Below are positions 42,783-51,162 of a DNA stretch of 60,178 nucleotides, piece by piece. The notes under the pieces are model-generated. The model did not search any database, was not told the DNA's origin, and worked only from the letters and a program-made list of their open reading frames with translations. The position numbers and the translations under genes are program-made. How positions within the stretch are numbered: position 1 is the first letter of the stretch; the number at the start of each line of letters is the position of its first letter. This DNA is from Phocaeicola plebeius (GTDB lineage Bacteria > Bacteroidota > Bacteroidia > Bacteroidales > Bacteroidaceae). The stretch spans positions 1 through 60,178 of the forward strand of contig JALEPZ010000096.1 in the NCBI GenBank assembly GCA_022767125.1, given 5' to 3'.

Positions 42783-43676
42783 ATGATGAAAGATAGATTT
42801 AAAAGCGCATTGATAGGAACACTTTTCTTTGCCGTCTTCCAGCCGTTCGGACTTTCAGAGTTCGGGAGGATGAAATGGGCCTTGCTGGCCGGCATCCTTG
42901 GCATCGGCCTTTTCTCGTGCCTGGCCAGCGAATTATTGGTCGTCCATGTAGTGCGGATGCCGTTCGACCTCAGCAAGTCGCCGGCCTATACCTTCAAGCG
43001 CGGGTTGTTGTTCCAGTCCTTCAATGTGGTGATCTTGTCGGCAGGCATTGCCGAATTTCTCGACCGCTTTGCCTGTAGCGCTACCATCGACAACCATTGG
43101 TCATGGACGAATTTCCTGGGTGTCTTTGCCGCCTGTCTGTGCGCCACCACCACCATCGGCCTTTATTGGAGGAACGTGTATCTGCGGATGTACTACTTCC
43201 AGCAACTGGAAGAAGCGCAGCTGCTGAACGGGGTATTGATGGAACGCACCAGACAGGCAGCGATGAATCCTTCCGGTATACCTCCCGCCACAGGCACCTT
43301 GCCGGAACAGTCCACCGAAAGGCTCCTACTGGAAGGCACCACCAAAGAGCATCTTGCACTTGCCCTCCATGATTTCCTCTATGCCGAAGCGGAAGGCAAC
43401 TATGTATCCGTCTGCCACCGGCAAGAAGGAGGCGTGAAAAAGACCTTGTTGCGCACGAGTATCAAGCGTGTCGCCTCTGCGGTGTGTCCGTATGCTGAAA
43501 TCATGCAATGCCATCGGGCCTTTCTGGTCAACCTCTGTCAGGTAGATCGGGTGGAAGGCAGAAGCAGTGGCATCAGCCTACAGATGAAGTACTGTAATGA
43601 CAGGATTCCCGTCTCCAAGACCTATGTCAACGAAGTGAAAGAACGCATCAAGCATCCGGCCAAGGAATCCAGATAG
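42783..43676 (+). CDS. Membrane-bound LytTR-family DNA-binding regulator
   Basis: A 297-residue protein. The first half has about four membrane helices (SALIGTLFFAVFQPFGL, WALLAGILGIGLFSCLASEL, LLFQSFNVVILSAGIAEF, FLGVFAACLCATTTIGLYW). A short coil (YFQQLEEAQLLNG) and linker lead to a C-terminal LytTR domain from about residue 190: FLYAEAEGNYVSVCHR, LLRTSIKRVASAV, IMQCHRAFLVNL and IPVSKTYVNEVK. No receiver domain is present, so the membrane part probably senses the signal. A PspC gene lies 135 bp downstream after a 20-bp repeat array that may be its binding site. Confidence 0.9.
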   Translation: MMKDRFKSALIGTLFFAVFQPFGLSEFGRMKWALLAGILGIGLFSCLASELLVVHVVRMPFDLSKSPAYTFKRGLLFQSFNVVILSAGIAEFLDRFACSATIDNHWSWTNFLGVFAACLCATTTIGLYWRNVYLRMYYFQQLEEAQLLNGVLMERTRQAAMNPSGIPPATGTLPEQSTERLLLEGTTKEHLALALHDFLYAEAEGNYVSVCHRQEGGVKKTLLRTSIKRVASAVCPYAEIMQCHRAFLVNLCQVDRVEGRSSGISLQMKYCNDRIPVSKTYVNEVKERIKHPAKESR

Positions 43677-43694
43677 GCATCCTTTCCTCCCGTC

Positions 43695-43754
43695 TTTCCG
43701 GCTGTTCGTCCCCATTTCCGTCCGTTCGTCCCATCTTCTGTCCATCTGTCCCAA
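43695..43754. repeat. Three tandem 20-bp repeats between the LytTR and PspC genes
   Basis: Units at 43695-43714, 43715-43734 and 43735-43754 follow TTTCCGTCCGTTCGTCCCAT with substitutions. The period is two helical turns, as for regulator sites. It lies 57-116 bp upstream of the PspC start. Confidence 0.65.
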
Positions 43755-43810
43755 CCATTTGTGTGTTCAAAGGATTTGTTGTAACTATGCATCCGTTTAC
43801 TACCAACGAT

Positions 43811-44002
43811 ATGAAACAACTGACCAAATCCCCTGAGCGCATCCTGGCCGGCGTATGCGGCGGCATTGCAGACTTTTTCGGAATAAGCCCAACCTGGGTG
43901 CGGGCTGGCTATGCCGTCCTTACCTGTTGCTCGATTGCTTTTCCGGGCATCCTGTTCTATCTATTGTTTACTTGTATCATGCCCAAAAGCAACATGAAAT
44001 AA
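43811..44002 (+). CDS. PspC domain protein, 63 residues
   Basis: A minimal PspC protein: LTKSPERILAGVCGGIADFF, then GISPTWVRAGYAVLT and one hydrophobic helix ending in LLFTCIMPKS. PspC proteins act in envelope-stress responses; single-domain versions are common in Bacteroidetes with unclear roles. I start at the ATG at 43811 rather than the upstream TTG/ATG codons, since homology begins at KQLTKSPER. It may be a target of the LytTR regulator encoded upstream. Confidence 0.85.
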   Translation: MKQLTKSPERILAGVCGGIADFFGISPTWVRAGYAVLTCCSIAFPGILFYLLFTCIMPKSNMK

Positions 44003-44136
44003 ACTATCGCCCCCGGCATCAACAACAAGATACCGATAAAAGACGAAAAGCACCCGTACACGAGGGAGCAAACGTCCTTTGACGTATGGTGTACTGAAAT
44101 GACAAAGGATGAAGGTCATCATTTTTCGCTTTCAGA

Positions 44137-44169
44137 AATTGTAGGAACCGGGAGAATGCATTACCTTTG
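44137..44169 (+). promoter_or_regulatory. Promoter of the AraC-family gene
   Basis: ATTG (44137-44140), 21 bp, TACCTTTG (44162-44169), 22 bp before the ATG at 44192. The short leader supports that start codon over upstream ones. Confidence 0.6.
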
Positions 44170-44191
44170 CTACACAGGCCTATTGACAACC

Positions 44192-45085
44192 ATGAAGCAG
44201 CCATCCACTACCCACAAATACCTGGTGCGAAGCCGTCGCGATATCGACTGGGGCATCACGGTGAACACCGTCGGTTCGGAAGCGGTGCCTGCTCACTATG
44301 CTGTCTATCCTCCCCGAAAAGACCACCCGGACGCTTTCTATTTCTCCCCTTCCCAAGGACGGGTGCTCGACAGTTACCAGCTGCTCTACATCACGCGCGG
44401 AAAGGGATGGTTCTACGTATCCCCCGAACAGCGCATGGAAATCTTGGAAGGGGACCTGCTGATTCTCCGCCCCCATACGTGGCACAGCTATTTCCCCGAC
44501 CGGAGCACGGGATGGCAGGAGTATTGGATAGGATTTGAAGGGGTGAACATGGACAGCCGTTTCCAGAACCATTTCTTTCAAAAAGACCAGGTGGTTTACC
44601 ATGTAGGCATACAGGACACCATTGTCCGTCTCTACGAACAGGCTCTACAGGTGGCCATGGAGGAGAAGGCAGCCTGCCAGCAGTTCCTGGCAGGAATTGC
44701 CAACCTCATTTTAGGGATGGCATTGTACTATGCCCAGAACTGCGCGTTCGACAACCATACGGCGGCCCAGATAGACAAGGCCAAGGTCATCATCCGTGAA
44801 CACCTGCTGGATTCCATCACGGCTGAAACAGTGGCCCAACAGGTACACATGAGCTATTCCTGGTTCCGCAAGCTGTTCAAGGAGTATACCGGACTCTCGC
44901 CGGCCCACTACATCCAGGAGCTGAAAATGCAGCAGGCCAAGCACTGGCTGGCCACAACCCGCCGGCCGGTGAAGGAAATCGCCTATCAGCTGAACTTCGA
45001 AGAAATGACCTACTTTTCACAGGTATTCAAGAAATACACCGGACATACGCCGATGGAGTACCGCGAGAAGTTCGGCATCCGATGA
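44192..45085 (+). CDS. AraC family transcriptional regulator
   Basis: A 297-residue one-component regulator. The N-terminal cupin domain (about 25-165) has LLYITRGKGWFYVSPEQRME and LEGDLLILRPHTWHSYFPD, as in sugar-sensing AraC members. The C-terminal pair of helix-turn-helices begins at about 195: ITAETVAQQVHMSYSWFRKL and VKEIAYQLNFEEMTYFSQVF, with KKYTGHTPMEYR closing. The ligand is probably a carbohydrate, by family. No glycan genes adjoin it, so its targets lie elsewhere. Confidence 0.93.
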   Translation: MKQPSTTHKYLVRSRRDIDWGITVNTVGSEAVPAHYAVYPPRKDHPDAFYFSPSQGRVLDSYQLLYITRGKGWFYVSPEQRMEILEGDLLILRPHTWHSYFPDRSTGWQEYWIGFEGVNMDSRFQNHFFQKDQVVYHVGIQDTIVRLYEQALQVAMEEKAACQQFLAGIANLILGMALYYAQNCAFDNHTAAQIDKAKVIIREHLLDSITAETVAQQVHMSYSWFRKLFKEYTGLSPAHYIQELKMQQAKHWLATTRRPVKEIAYQLNFEEMTYFSQVFKKYTGHTPMEYREKFGIR

Positions 45086-45132
45086 GATTCCCGGGCTTCC
45101 TTTTTCCTTGTTACAGCCAACGAAAGAAGGAA

Positions 45133-45185
45133 TGTCATCGTTCAGCTACACTGACAAGTCAGTCAAGTGCAGATGAATGATGACA
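45133..45185. repeat. Nested palindrome in a convergent intergenic region
   Basis: Outer arms TGTCATCGTTC (45133-45143) and GAATGATGACA (45175-45185) match at 10 of 11 positions. Inside lies a perfect ACTGAC-AA-GTCAGT (45150-45163). No T tract follows. It may end transcription of both flanking genes, or be a diverged member of the dispersed palindrome family. Confidence 0.5.
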
Positions 45186-45259
45186 CACCTTATTATATAC
45201 TGGTCTAAGGAAATTCCCTTACTCCTACGCTTGCATCTCCTATCGGGGCAACAAGCCGT

Positions 45260-46756
45260 TTATTTCACAAATTTACCCCACTGAGTCAGGCGCATGTCGC
45301 CTTCGGCCATAAATACCTGGTGCATGCCAAGAGCAGCCGACAGGCAATGAGAAGTCTGTCCCTTGGCAGAAATCTTCAGATAATCCCACAGCAACTGCTT
45401 ATAGTCAGGATGGGCGCACTGTTCGATAATGGTCTGGGCACGCTCCATCGGGCACTTTCCGCGCAAGTCGGCCACTCCCTGCTCCGTGATGATGACATTC
45501 ACCGAATGCTCGCTATGATCCTGATGGGAAACCATCGGGACAATGGAACTGATACAACCGCCCTTGGCTGTAGACGGACACGTAAAGATGGAAATATAGG
45601 CCGAACGGGTGAAGTCGCCCGAACCTCCGATACCGTTCATCATCTTTGTGCCGCAGATATGTGTGGAATTGACATTGCCATAAATGTCGGCTTCGATAGC
45701 GGTATTCATGGAGATGACTCCCAGACGGCGTACCACCTCCGGAGAGTTGGAGATTTCAGAGGGACGGAGCACCAGTTTATGCCGGAAGAAGTCCATATTC
45801 TCATAAATCTCCTGCAAACAGTCGTTCGTCACGGTGAGCGAGCAGGTGCTGCCGAACTTGACGCGTCCTTCCTTGATAAGTTTGATGACGGAATTCTGCA
45901 GTACTTCGGTGTACATTTCAAAGGGCGGGATGTTGGTGTCGCGTCCCAAGGCACCGAGCACGGCATTGGCGATATTGCCTACTCCCGACTGCAGAGGAAG
46001 GAACGTGGAAGGGATAATACCCCGCTTCAGGTCGGCAGCCAGGAAGTCGGCTACGTTCTGACCAATACGGTCGGTGATGGGATCCGGCTCCTGGAACGAA
46101 CGGGCCTCATCGGGCAAGTTGACTTCCACCACACCGACAATCTTCGCCGGATCGACCTGCACATACGACAGACCTATGCGGTCGCTGGGACGTACAATGG
46201 GAATCGGCCGACGATAGGGAGGACGTTCCATCTCGTAAACATCGTGCACCCCAATCATCCGCTTGCTATGGGCTTCGTTCAGTTCGATGATGACCCGGTC
46301 GGCCAGACGGGCAATGGTAGGAGAGATGCCTCCTGCTGCCGTCAGGTAGACACGGCCATCGTCAGTCAGTTCGCACGCCTCGATAATGGCGGTAGTGACA
46401 TGCCCCAGAAAGCCAGAGCGCAACCGCTGCGCCACCTGCGAAAGATGAATGTCGGTATAATGAATCTTGCCGCTGTTCACGGCCTTACGGAAATCTACAT
46501 TAGTAGTATAAGGAGCCCGGAAGCGGATGCTATCAGTGCGAGACAACACCCCGTCGCACGAATCGCCGGTAGAAGCTCCGGTAATGATACCTACTTGGAA
46601 ATGCTCACCACGGGCATGGCGTTCTTCTGAGAGTTGGGCCAAGGCAGCAGTGACCGCTTTGGGACTGCCGGCCGGAGTGAAGCCACTCAGACCCAGGATT
46701 TCACCATCTTTGATCAGGCTGGCCGCTTCGACGGGAGTCATTCGAGTATAATTCAT
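45260..46756 (-). CDS. Acetyl-CoA hydrolase/transferase family; probable succinyl-CoA:acetate CoA-transferase
   Basis: A 498-residue CoA-transferase of the Cat1/Ach1 type. It opens with MTPVEAASLIKDGEILGLSG, followed by GASTGDSCDGVLSR, SYVQVDPAKIVGVVE, PLQSGVGNIANAVL, and NGIGGSGDFTRSAYIS. The presumed catalytic glutamate lies in the conserved EADIYGNVNSTHICG region. In Bacteroides such enzymes pass CoA between acetate and succinate or propionate during fermentation. It lies 34 bp downstream of a small membrane protein gene and shares its promoter. Confidence 0.92.
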   Translation of the reverse strand: MNYTRMTPVEAASLIKDGEILGLSGFTPAGSPKAVTAALAQLSEERHARGEHFQVGIITGASTGDSCDGVLSRTDSIRFRAPYTTNVDFRKAVNSGKIHYTDIHLSQVAQRLRSGFLGHVTTAIIEACELTDDGRVYLTAAGGISPTIARLADRVIIELNEAHSKRMIGVHDVYEMERPPYRRPIPIVRPSDRIGLSYVQVDPAKIVGVVEVNLPDEARSFQEPDPITDRIGQNVADFLAADLKRGIIPSTFLPLQSGVGNIANAVLGALGRDTNIPPFEMYTEVLQNSVIKLIKEGRVKFGSTCSLTVTNDCLQEIYENMDFFRHKLVLRPSEISNSPEVVRRLGVISMNTAIEADIYGNVNSTHICGTKMMNGIGGSGDFTRSAYISIFTCPSTAKGGCISSIVPMVSHQDHSEHSVNVIITEQGVADLRGKCPMERAQTIIEQCAHPDYKQLLWDYLKISAKGQTSHCLSAALGMHQVFMAEGDMRLTQWGKFVK

Positions 46757-46790
46757 GGTAGTCGTATATTTGATGTTTTATAAATAGGGT

Positions 46791-47162
46791 TTATTCATAT
46801 TTTCGGCGGAAAATCTCACTATAGATGAATGCTTGCCGGGCCGAACGGACGGTATCCAGCCGAATGGCAGAAGACGTTTTCCTGGCATCGGGCCGTCGGG
46901 GACCCGTCGTTGCCGACTGACAGATGGATGGTTCTTTTTCTACCGAAGACGGAAAGGCAACCGGTTCTGCAGGAGAAGGGAACGGAACCGGACGATACGG
47001 GGAAGACTCCGGCAAGGCCTCCATCATCGGCTGGCTCTCTTCGGGCATAGGAGCCACGGGTGGCGGAGCAGCAACGGTCTTCCTCTTTCCGCCCAACTGC
47101 TGTGCAGTAACTCGGAACAGGATAATGGCTACGAATATCAGTATCGGCAATAAACTTTCCAT
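46791..47162 (-). CDS. Small single-pass membrane protein, proline-rich
   Basis: A 123-residue protein with one N-terminal membrane helix (LLPILIFVAIILFRVTA). A long proline/serine-rich segment follows (VAAPPPVAPMPEESQP) and then a conserved-looking end (AIRLDTVRSARQAFIYSEIF). I recognise no named domain. The end resembles the short C-terminal motif of small Bacteroidetes membrane proteins whose function is unknown. It is first of a two-gene unit with the CoA-transferase. A -7 box (TATCTTTG, minus) lies at 47181-47188. Confidence 0.7.
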   Translation of the reverse strand: MESLLPILIFVAIILFRVTAQQLGGKRKTVAAPPPVAPMPEESQPMMEALPESSPYRPVPFPSPAEPVAFPSSVEKEPSICQSATTGPRRPDARKTSSAIRLDTVRSARQAFIYSEIFRRKYE

Positions 47163-47180
47163 AGTTGTTTCAATATGGTC

Positions 47181-47188
47181 CAAAGATA
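47181..47188 (-). promoter_or_regulatory. -7 box of the small membrane protein/CoA-transferase unit
   Basis: TATCTTTG on the minus strand, 18 bp before the ATG at 47162. TGTG lies 19 bp further upstream in place of TTTG. Confidence 0.5.
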
Positions 47189-47241
47189 CTAATTAATTTT
47201 ATATATCCACATCTTTTTATCGAAGTTAACACAGAAAACGG

Positions 47242-47249
47242 TATCTTTG
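47242..47249 (+). promoter_or_regulatory. -7 box of miaB
   Basis: TATCTTTG, 30 bp before the miaB ATG at 47280. No clear upstream element. Confidence 0.5.
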
Positions 47250-47279
47250 TCCCTGTTTTATTAACTGTAAAAAACTGAT

Positions 47280-48653
47280 ATGACAACAACAACTACGGGA
47301 GCGGACTTTAAATCCGCAACTGACCCCCAACCGAAAAAACTCTTTATCGAAACGTATGGCTGCCAAATGAATGTGGCCGACAGTGAAGTCATTGCCTCCA
47401 TCCTGCAAATGGCCGGCTACTCGTCCTGCACCTCGCTGGAGGAGGCGGATGCCGTATTGCTGAACACGTGTTCCATCCGCGACAACGCCGAACAGAAAAT
47501 CCTGAACAGACTGGATTTTTTCCATTCGTTGCGCAGCAAGAAACACCGACAGCTGATTGTGGGTGTGGTCGGCTGTATGGCTGAGCGAGTGAAGAACGAC
47601 CTGATTGAACATCACCACGTAGACCTCGTGGCAGGACCGGATGCCTATCTCAGCCTGCCGGACTTGTTTGCCGCCGTCGAAGCCGGACAGAAAGCCATCA
47701 ACGTGGAGTTATCGGTCACCGAAACCTACCGGGATGTCATCCCCTCCCGCATCTGCGGCAATCACGTGTCGGGATTCGTGTCCATCATGCGGGGATGCAA
47801 CAATTTCTGCCACTACTGCATCGTGCCGTACACACGCGGACGGGAACGTAGCCGGGACATCGAAAGCATCCTCAATGAAGTGCGCGACCTGGCGGCCAAA
47901 GGGTACAAGGAGGTCACTCTGCTGGGACAGAACGTGAATTCGTACCGCTTTGAAAAAGAAGGAACCACACTATCATTTCCCCAACTGCTGCGCAAGGTGG
48001 CCGAGACAGTACCCAATATGCGTGTACGTTTCACCACCTCTCATCCGAAAGACATGAGTGACGAGACGCTGCAGGTCATCGCCGAAGTGCCGAATGTATG
48101 CAAACACATCCACCTGCCGGTACAGAGCGGCAGCTCGCGCATCCTTCAACTGATGAACCGCAAATATACCCGCGAATGGTACCTGGAACGAGTGGCTGCC
48201 ATCCGTCGCATCATCCCCGACTGCGGATTGTCGACCGACATCTTTTCCGGCTTCCACAGTGAAACGGAAGAAGACCACCAACTGAGCCTGTCACTCATGC
48301 GGGAATGCCAGTACGATTCTGCCTTCATGTTCAAGTATTCGGAACGTCCGGGTACGTATGCTTCCAAACACTTGCCCGATGATGTGCCCGAAGAGGTAAA
48401 GATACGCCGGTTGAACGAACTCATTGAGTTACAGAACCAGCTGTCGGCCGAAAGCAACGCAAAAGATGTAGGAAAAACCTTCGAAGTATTAGTGGAAGGA
48501 GTGTCCAAACGATCCAAAGACCAGCTGTTCGGACGAACAGAACAAAATAAGGTCGTCGTGTTTGACCGAGGGAATTACCATATCGGCGACTTCGTGAAGG
48601 TGACCATTACAGAATCCAGTTCGGCAACCCTCAAAGGAGAAACGGTTAAATGA
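47280..48653 (+). CDS. miaB: tRNA-2-methylthio-N6-dimethylallyladenosine synthase
   Basis: A 457-residue radical-SAM methylthiotransferase that modifies A37 of tRNAs reading UNN codons. The N-terminal UPF0004 domain has three cluster cysteines (FIETYGCQMNVADSE, NTCSIRDNA, VGCMAERV). The radical SAM motif is CNNFCHYCIVPYTRGRERSR near residue 180. A C-terminal TRAM domain (about 395-455) ends in VKVTITESSSATLKGE. All catalytic cysteines are present. Confidence 0.97.
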   Translation: MTTTTTGADFKSATDPQPKKLFIETYGCQMNVADSEVIASILQMAGYSSCTSLEEADAVLLNTCSIRDNAEQKILNRLDFFHSLRSKKHRQLIVGVVGCMAERVKNDLIEHHHVDLVAGPDAYLSLPDLFAAVEAGQKAINVELSVTETYRDVIPSRICGNHVSGFVSIMRGCNNFCHYCIVPYTRGRERSRDIESILNEVRDLAAKGYKEVTLLGQNVNSYRFEKEGTTLSFPQLLRKVAETVPNMRVRFTTSHPKDMSDETLQVIAEVPNVCKHIHLPVQSGSSRILQLMNRKYTREWYLERVAAIRRIIPDCGLSTDIFSGFHSETEEDHQLSLSLMRECQYDSAFMFKYSERPGTYASKHLPDDVPEEVKIRRLNELIELQNQLSAESNAKDVGKTFEVLVEGVSKRSKDQLFGRTEQNKVVVFDRGNYHIGDFVKVTITESSSATLKGETVK

Positions 48654-48674
48654 AAAATAATGAAGAATTCCTAC

Positions 48675-48755
48675 ATTGTCATTTTGAACGAAGTGAAAAA
48701 ACTGGAAGGGCTCAGTAGATGTAGTCAGATCCTTCACTACGTTCAGGATGACAAT
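48675..48755. repeat. Full inverted copy of the dispersed palindromic repeat
   Basis: Left arm 48675-48702 (ATTGTCATTTTGAACGAAGT...) and right arm 48728-48755 (...CACTACGTTCAGGATGACAA) are imperfect inverted copies with a loop of about 25 nt. It lies between convergent genes, 22 bp after the miaB stop. Confidence 0.7.
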
Positions 48756-48770
48756 AGAGGAAGAATGGGA

Positions 48771-48815
48771 AATGAAGAATGACCATCCGGACGGATCATT
48801 CTTCATTCTTTAATT
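48771..48815 (+). terminator. Terminator after miaB
   Basis: AATGAAGAATGA (48771-48782) and TCATTCTTCATT (48796-48807) form a perfect 12-bp stem with CTTTAATTCTT after it. It could serve miaB and, in the other direction, the PspC gene. Confidence 0.7.
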
Positions 48816-48820
48816 CTTCA

Positions 48821-49006
48821 TCATTTCTGCGGCATGATTATCCACAGAATCAAATAGAGAATGACACCACAGAATGCAGTCAACAAAGTGGCTAATGCAT
48901 AGACAATACGCACCAACGTAACATCCCAGCCGAAGTATTCTGCAACACCTGCGCAAACACCGGCAATCATTTTATTGCTCGAACGAGCCAGTTTTCTATT
49001 TTCCAT
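48821..49006 (-). CDS. PspC domain protein, 61 residues
   Basis: A second minimal PspC protein: KLARSSNKMIAGVCAGVAEY, GWDVTLVRIVYALATLL and a hydrophobic helix ending in LILWIIMPQK. It is slightly closer to canonical PspC than the copy at 43811. The start at 49006 places the PspC motif at the N-terminus as usual. A -7 box (TACCTTTG, minus) lies at 49028-49035. It stands alone. Confidence 0.85.
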   Translation of the reverse strand: MENRKLARSSNKMIAGVCAGVAEYFGWDVTLVRIVYALATLLTAFCGVILYLILWIIMPQK

Positions 49007-49027
49007 ATCATTATTTGTTTTACTGTG

Positions 49028-49035
49028 CAAAGGTA
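49028..49035 (-). promoter_or_regulatory. -7 box of the PspC gene
   Basis: TACCTTTG on the minus strand, 21 bp before the ATG at 49006. Confidence 0.5.
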
Positions 49036-49106
49036 GTTAAATTCATTTAAAGAAAAAGCATGTATAACCGATTTCTTTGTTATTTTGCAAGAAATTAGGG
49101 AATAAA

Positions 49107-50006
49107 GTGAACGTACTCAAGATAGACAAGTGTCCGCTCTGCGGAAATAACCGCTTCGAGAAAGCGTTGGAATGTACCGACCACTACGCTACCGGCGAAT
49201 CGTTCTCCATTTGCCGATGCCGGCAGTGTGGCTTTCTTTTTACACAGGGCGTACCAACAGAAGCTGAAATAGGACGGTATTACGAGAGTCCTGACTACAT
49301 TTCACACAGCGATACGAACAGAGGGTGGACCAACCGTGTGTATCACTGGGTGCGTCGTTTTATGCTGAAACGTAAGGTGCATCTGGTGAAACAAAGCAGC
49401 GGACTGTTGCAGGGAACCCTACTCGATATCGGTACGGGAACCGGTTATTTCCCGCATGCCTTGCAACAGGCCGGATGGAAGGTGACGGCTATCGAGAAAA
49501 GTTCCCAAGCCAGAACATTTGCTGCCGAACACTTCCAGTTGGATGTATTGCCGCCGGAAGCCCTTTCCTCCCTCCCCGAAGCTTCCTTCGATGCCATTAC
49601 CCTGTGGCACGTACTCGAGCACCTGGAAGCCCTTAACGAGACATGGCAAGAGCTGTACCGGCTGCTGAAACCCAATGGAGTACTGGTGATAGCAGTTCCC
49701 AACCCGAATTCGTATGATGCAACCTACTACGGCGCACGATGGGCGGCCTATGATGTTCCCCGCCACCTATGGCACTTCGCTCCGGCCATCCTGCAACAAT
49801 TCGGGGTCAAGCACGGCTTTATCTTGGCCGAACGGCATCCCATGCCGTTTGATGCGTTCTACATCTCCATGATTACCGAACGGAATTACCAAAAACGCCT
49901 GCCGTTCCTGCGCGGATTGTGGGTCGGTGCCAAGGCATGGATGGCCACGTTGGGGAAAAAGGAACGCAGCAGTTCCATGATTTACATTTTCCGGAAAAAG
50001 AAATAA
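49107..50006 (+). CDS. SAM-dependent methyltransferase with N-terminal zinc-finger segment
   Basis: A protein of about 299 residues. Two CxxC-type pairs at the start (CPLCGNNRF and CRCRQCGFLF) suggest a small metal-binding knuckle. The class I methyltransferase core follows: LLDIGTGTGYFPHALQQAGW, VTAIEKSSQARTFA and DAITLWHVLEHLE, with the C-terminal YDVPRHLWHFAP typical of the Methyltransf_23-like group. The substrate is unknown. I prefer the GTG at 49107 (NVLKIDKCPLC); an in-frame TTG at 49077 lies in the likely promoter region. It heads the ftsX-folK gene run. Confidence 0.85.
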   Translation: MNVLKIDKCPLCGNNRFEKALECTDHYATGESFSICRCRQCGFLFTQGVPTEAEIGRYYESPDYISHSDTNRGWTNRVYHWVRRFMLKRKVHLVKQSSGLLQGTLLDIGTGTGYFPHALQQAGWKVTAIEKSSQARTFAAEHFQLDVLPPEALSSLPEASFDAITLWHVLEHLEALNETWQELYRLLKPNGVLVIAVPNPNSYDATYYGARWAAYDVPRHLWHFAPAILQQFGVKHGFILAERHPMPFDAFYISMITERNYQKRLPFLRGLWVGAKAWMATLGKKERSSSMIYIFRKKK

Positions 50007-50035
50007 TACCACCAACTCTCAGAACAAGAAGCACC

Positions 50036-50902
50036 ATGGGCAGAAAATCGGGTCTATTCGATATGCAATTCATCACATCCAGTATCAGTACGATGCTGGT
50101 CCTCCTGTTGTTGGGTTTAGTGACCTTCTTCGTCATGACAGCCAACCATCTCTCCGTCTATGTCCGCGAGAACATCGCCTTTACCATTCTGATGGACGAA
50201 AATGCCCGCGAAGCCGATATACTTGCTTTCCAGAAGCGACTCAATGAGAAAAACTATATCCGGCAGACCACCTACATTTCGAAAGAGCAGGCGTTGAAGG
50301 AACAGACCCTGGCCATGGGGACCGACCCCACTGAATTTCTTGGATACAATCCGTTTGCCGCTTCCATCGAAGTGAGGCTGAATGCTGAATATGCCAACAA
50401 CGACAGCGTAAGATGGATCAAGGAAGAAATACTGGAGAACAAGCATGTGACAGACATCGACTATCCCCAGGAGCTGGTGGATTCGGTGAACCGGAATATC
50501 CGGAAGCTCAGTTTCCTTCTGCTGGGACTGGCAGGACTGTTGACCCTGATTTCGTTTGCCCTCATCAACAATACGGTCCGACTGACCATCTATTCGCAAC
50601 GTTTCCTTCTCCACACCATGCAACTGGTAGGGGCCAGCTGGAGCTTTATCCGCCGTCCCTTTTTGGCACGCAACCTGTGGGTGGGAGTGCTGGCTGCTTC
50701 CCTGGCCGATGCATGTCTCATGGGAATGGCCTGTCTGTTAATCCGCTACGAGCCCGAATTGCTGACAGTGGTGACCCCACAGGTAATGCTGACCGTGATG
50801 CTCACCGTATTTGTCACCGGAATATTGATAACCACTCTTTGCGCCTATATCTCCATTAACCGATTCCTGCGCATGCGAGTAACCGAATTGTATTATAAAT
50901 AA
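50036..50902 (+). CDS. ftsX: Cell division protein FtsX
   Basis: A 288-residue membrane protein that, with the ATPase FtsE, passes energy to cell-wall hydrolases at the septum. It has the expected layout: a first membrane helix (LVLLLLGLVTFFVMTANHL), an extracytoplasmic domain of about 110 residues, then three helices with LALINNTVRL-like SFALINNTVRLTIYSQRF and QLVGASWSFIRRPFL. I start at the ATG at 50036, after the methyltransferase stop. ftsE is not adjacent, which is usual in Bacteroidetes. Confidence 0.92.
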   Translation: MGRKSGLFDMQFITSSISTMLVLLLLGLVTFFVMTANHLSVYVRENIAFTILMDENAREADILAFQKRLNEKNYIRQTTYISKEQALKEQTLAMGTDPTEFLGYNPFAASIEVRLNAEYANNDSVRWIKEEILENKHVTDIDYPQELVDSVNRNIRKLSFLLLGLAGLLTLISFALINNTVRLTIYSQRFLLHTMQLVGASWSFIRRPFLARNLWVGVLAASLADACLMGMACLLIRYEPELLTVVTPQVMLTVMLTVFVTGILITTLCAYISINRFLRMRVTELYYK

Positions 50903-50913
50903 ACAGGTAGAGA

Positions 50914-51162
50914 ATGAACAAAAACAATTTTGCCTTCGACAAGACCAACTTTCTGCTGTTAGCCATCGGAATGGTGGTCATCCTCATCGGTTTTCTGCTG
51001 ATGACCGGACCTGGTTCTACCGAAACGGCTTTCGAACCAGACATATTCAGTGTGCGCCGCATCAAAGTGGCTCCCGTAATCTGTTTCCTGGGATTCGTAT
51101 TCATGATGTACGGCATCCTGCGGAAACCTAAGGATACAGGAAAGGAGGAACCGGAAGCATGA
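50914..51162 (+). CDS. DUF3098 family membrane protein
   Basis: An 82-residue protein with two membrane helices ([18 protein letters not shown] and [18 protein letters not shown]) joined by a short loop containing [15 protein letters not shown]. It matches DUF3098, a small Bacteroidetes family found between ftsX and uppP. Function is unknown; conserved placement suggests envelope or division work. Its stop overlaps the uppP start by 4 bp. Confidence 0.9.
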   Translation: MNKNNFAFDKTNFLLLAIGMVVILIGFLLMTGPGSTETAFEPDIFSVRRIKVAPVICFLGFVFMMYGILRKPKDTGKEEPEA

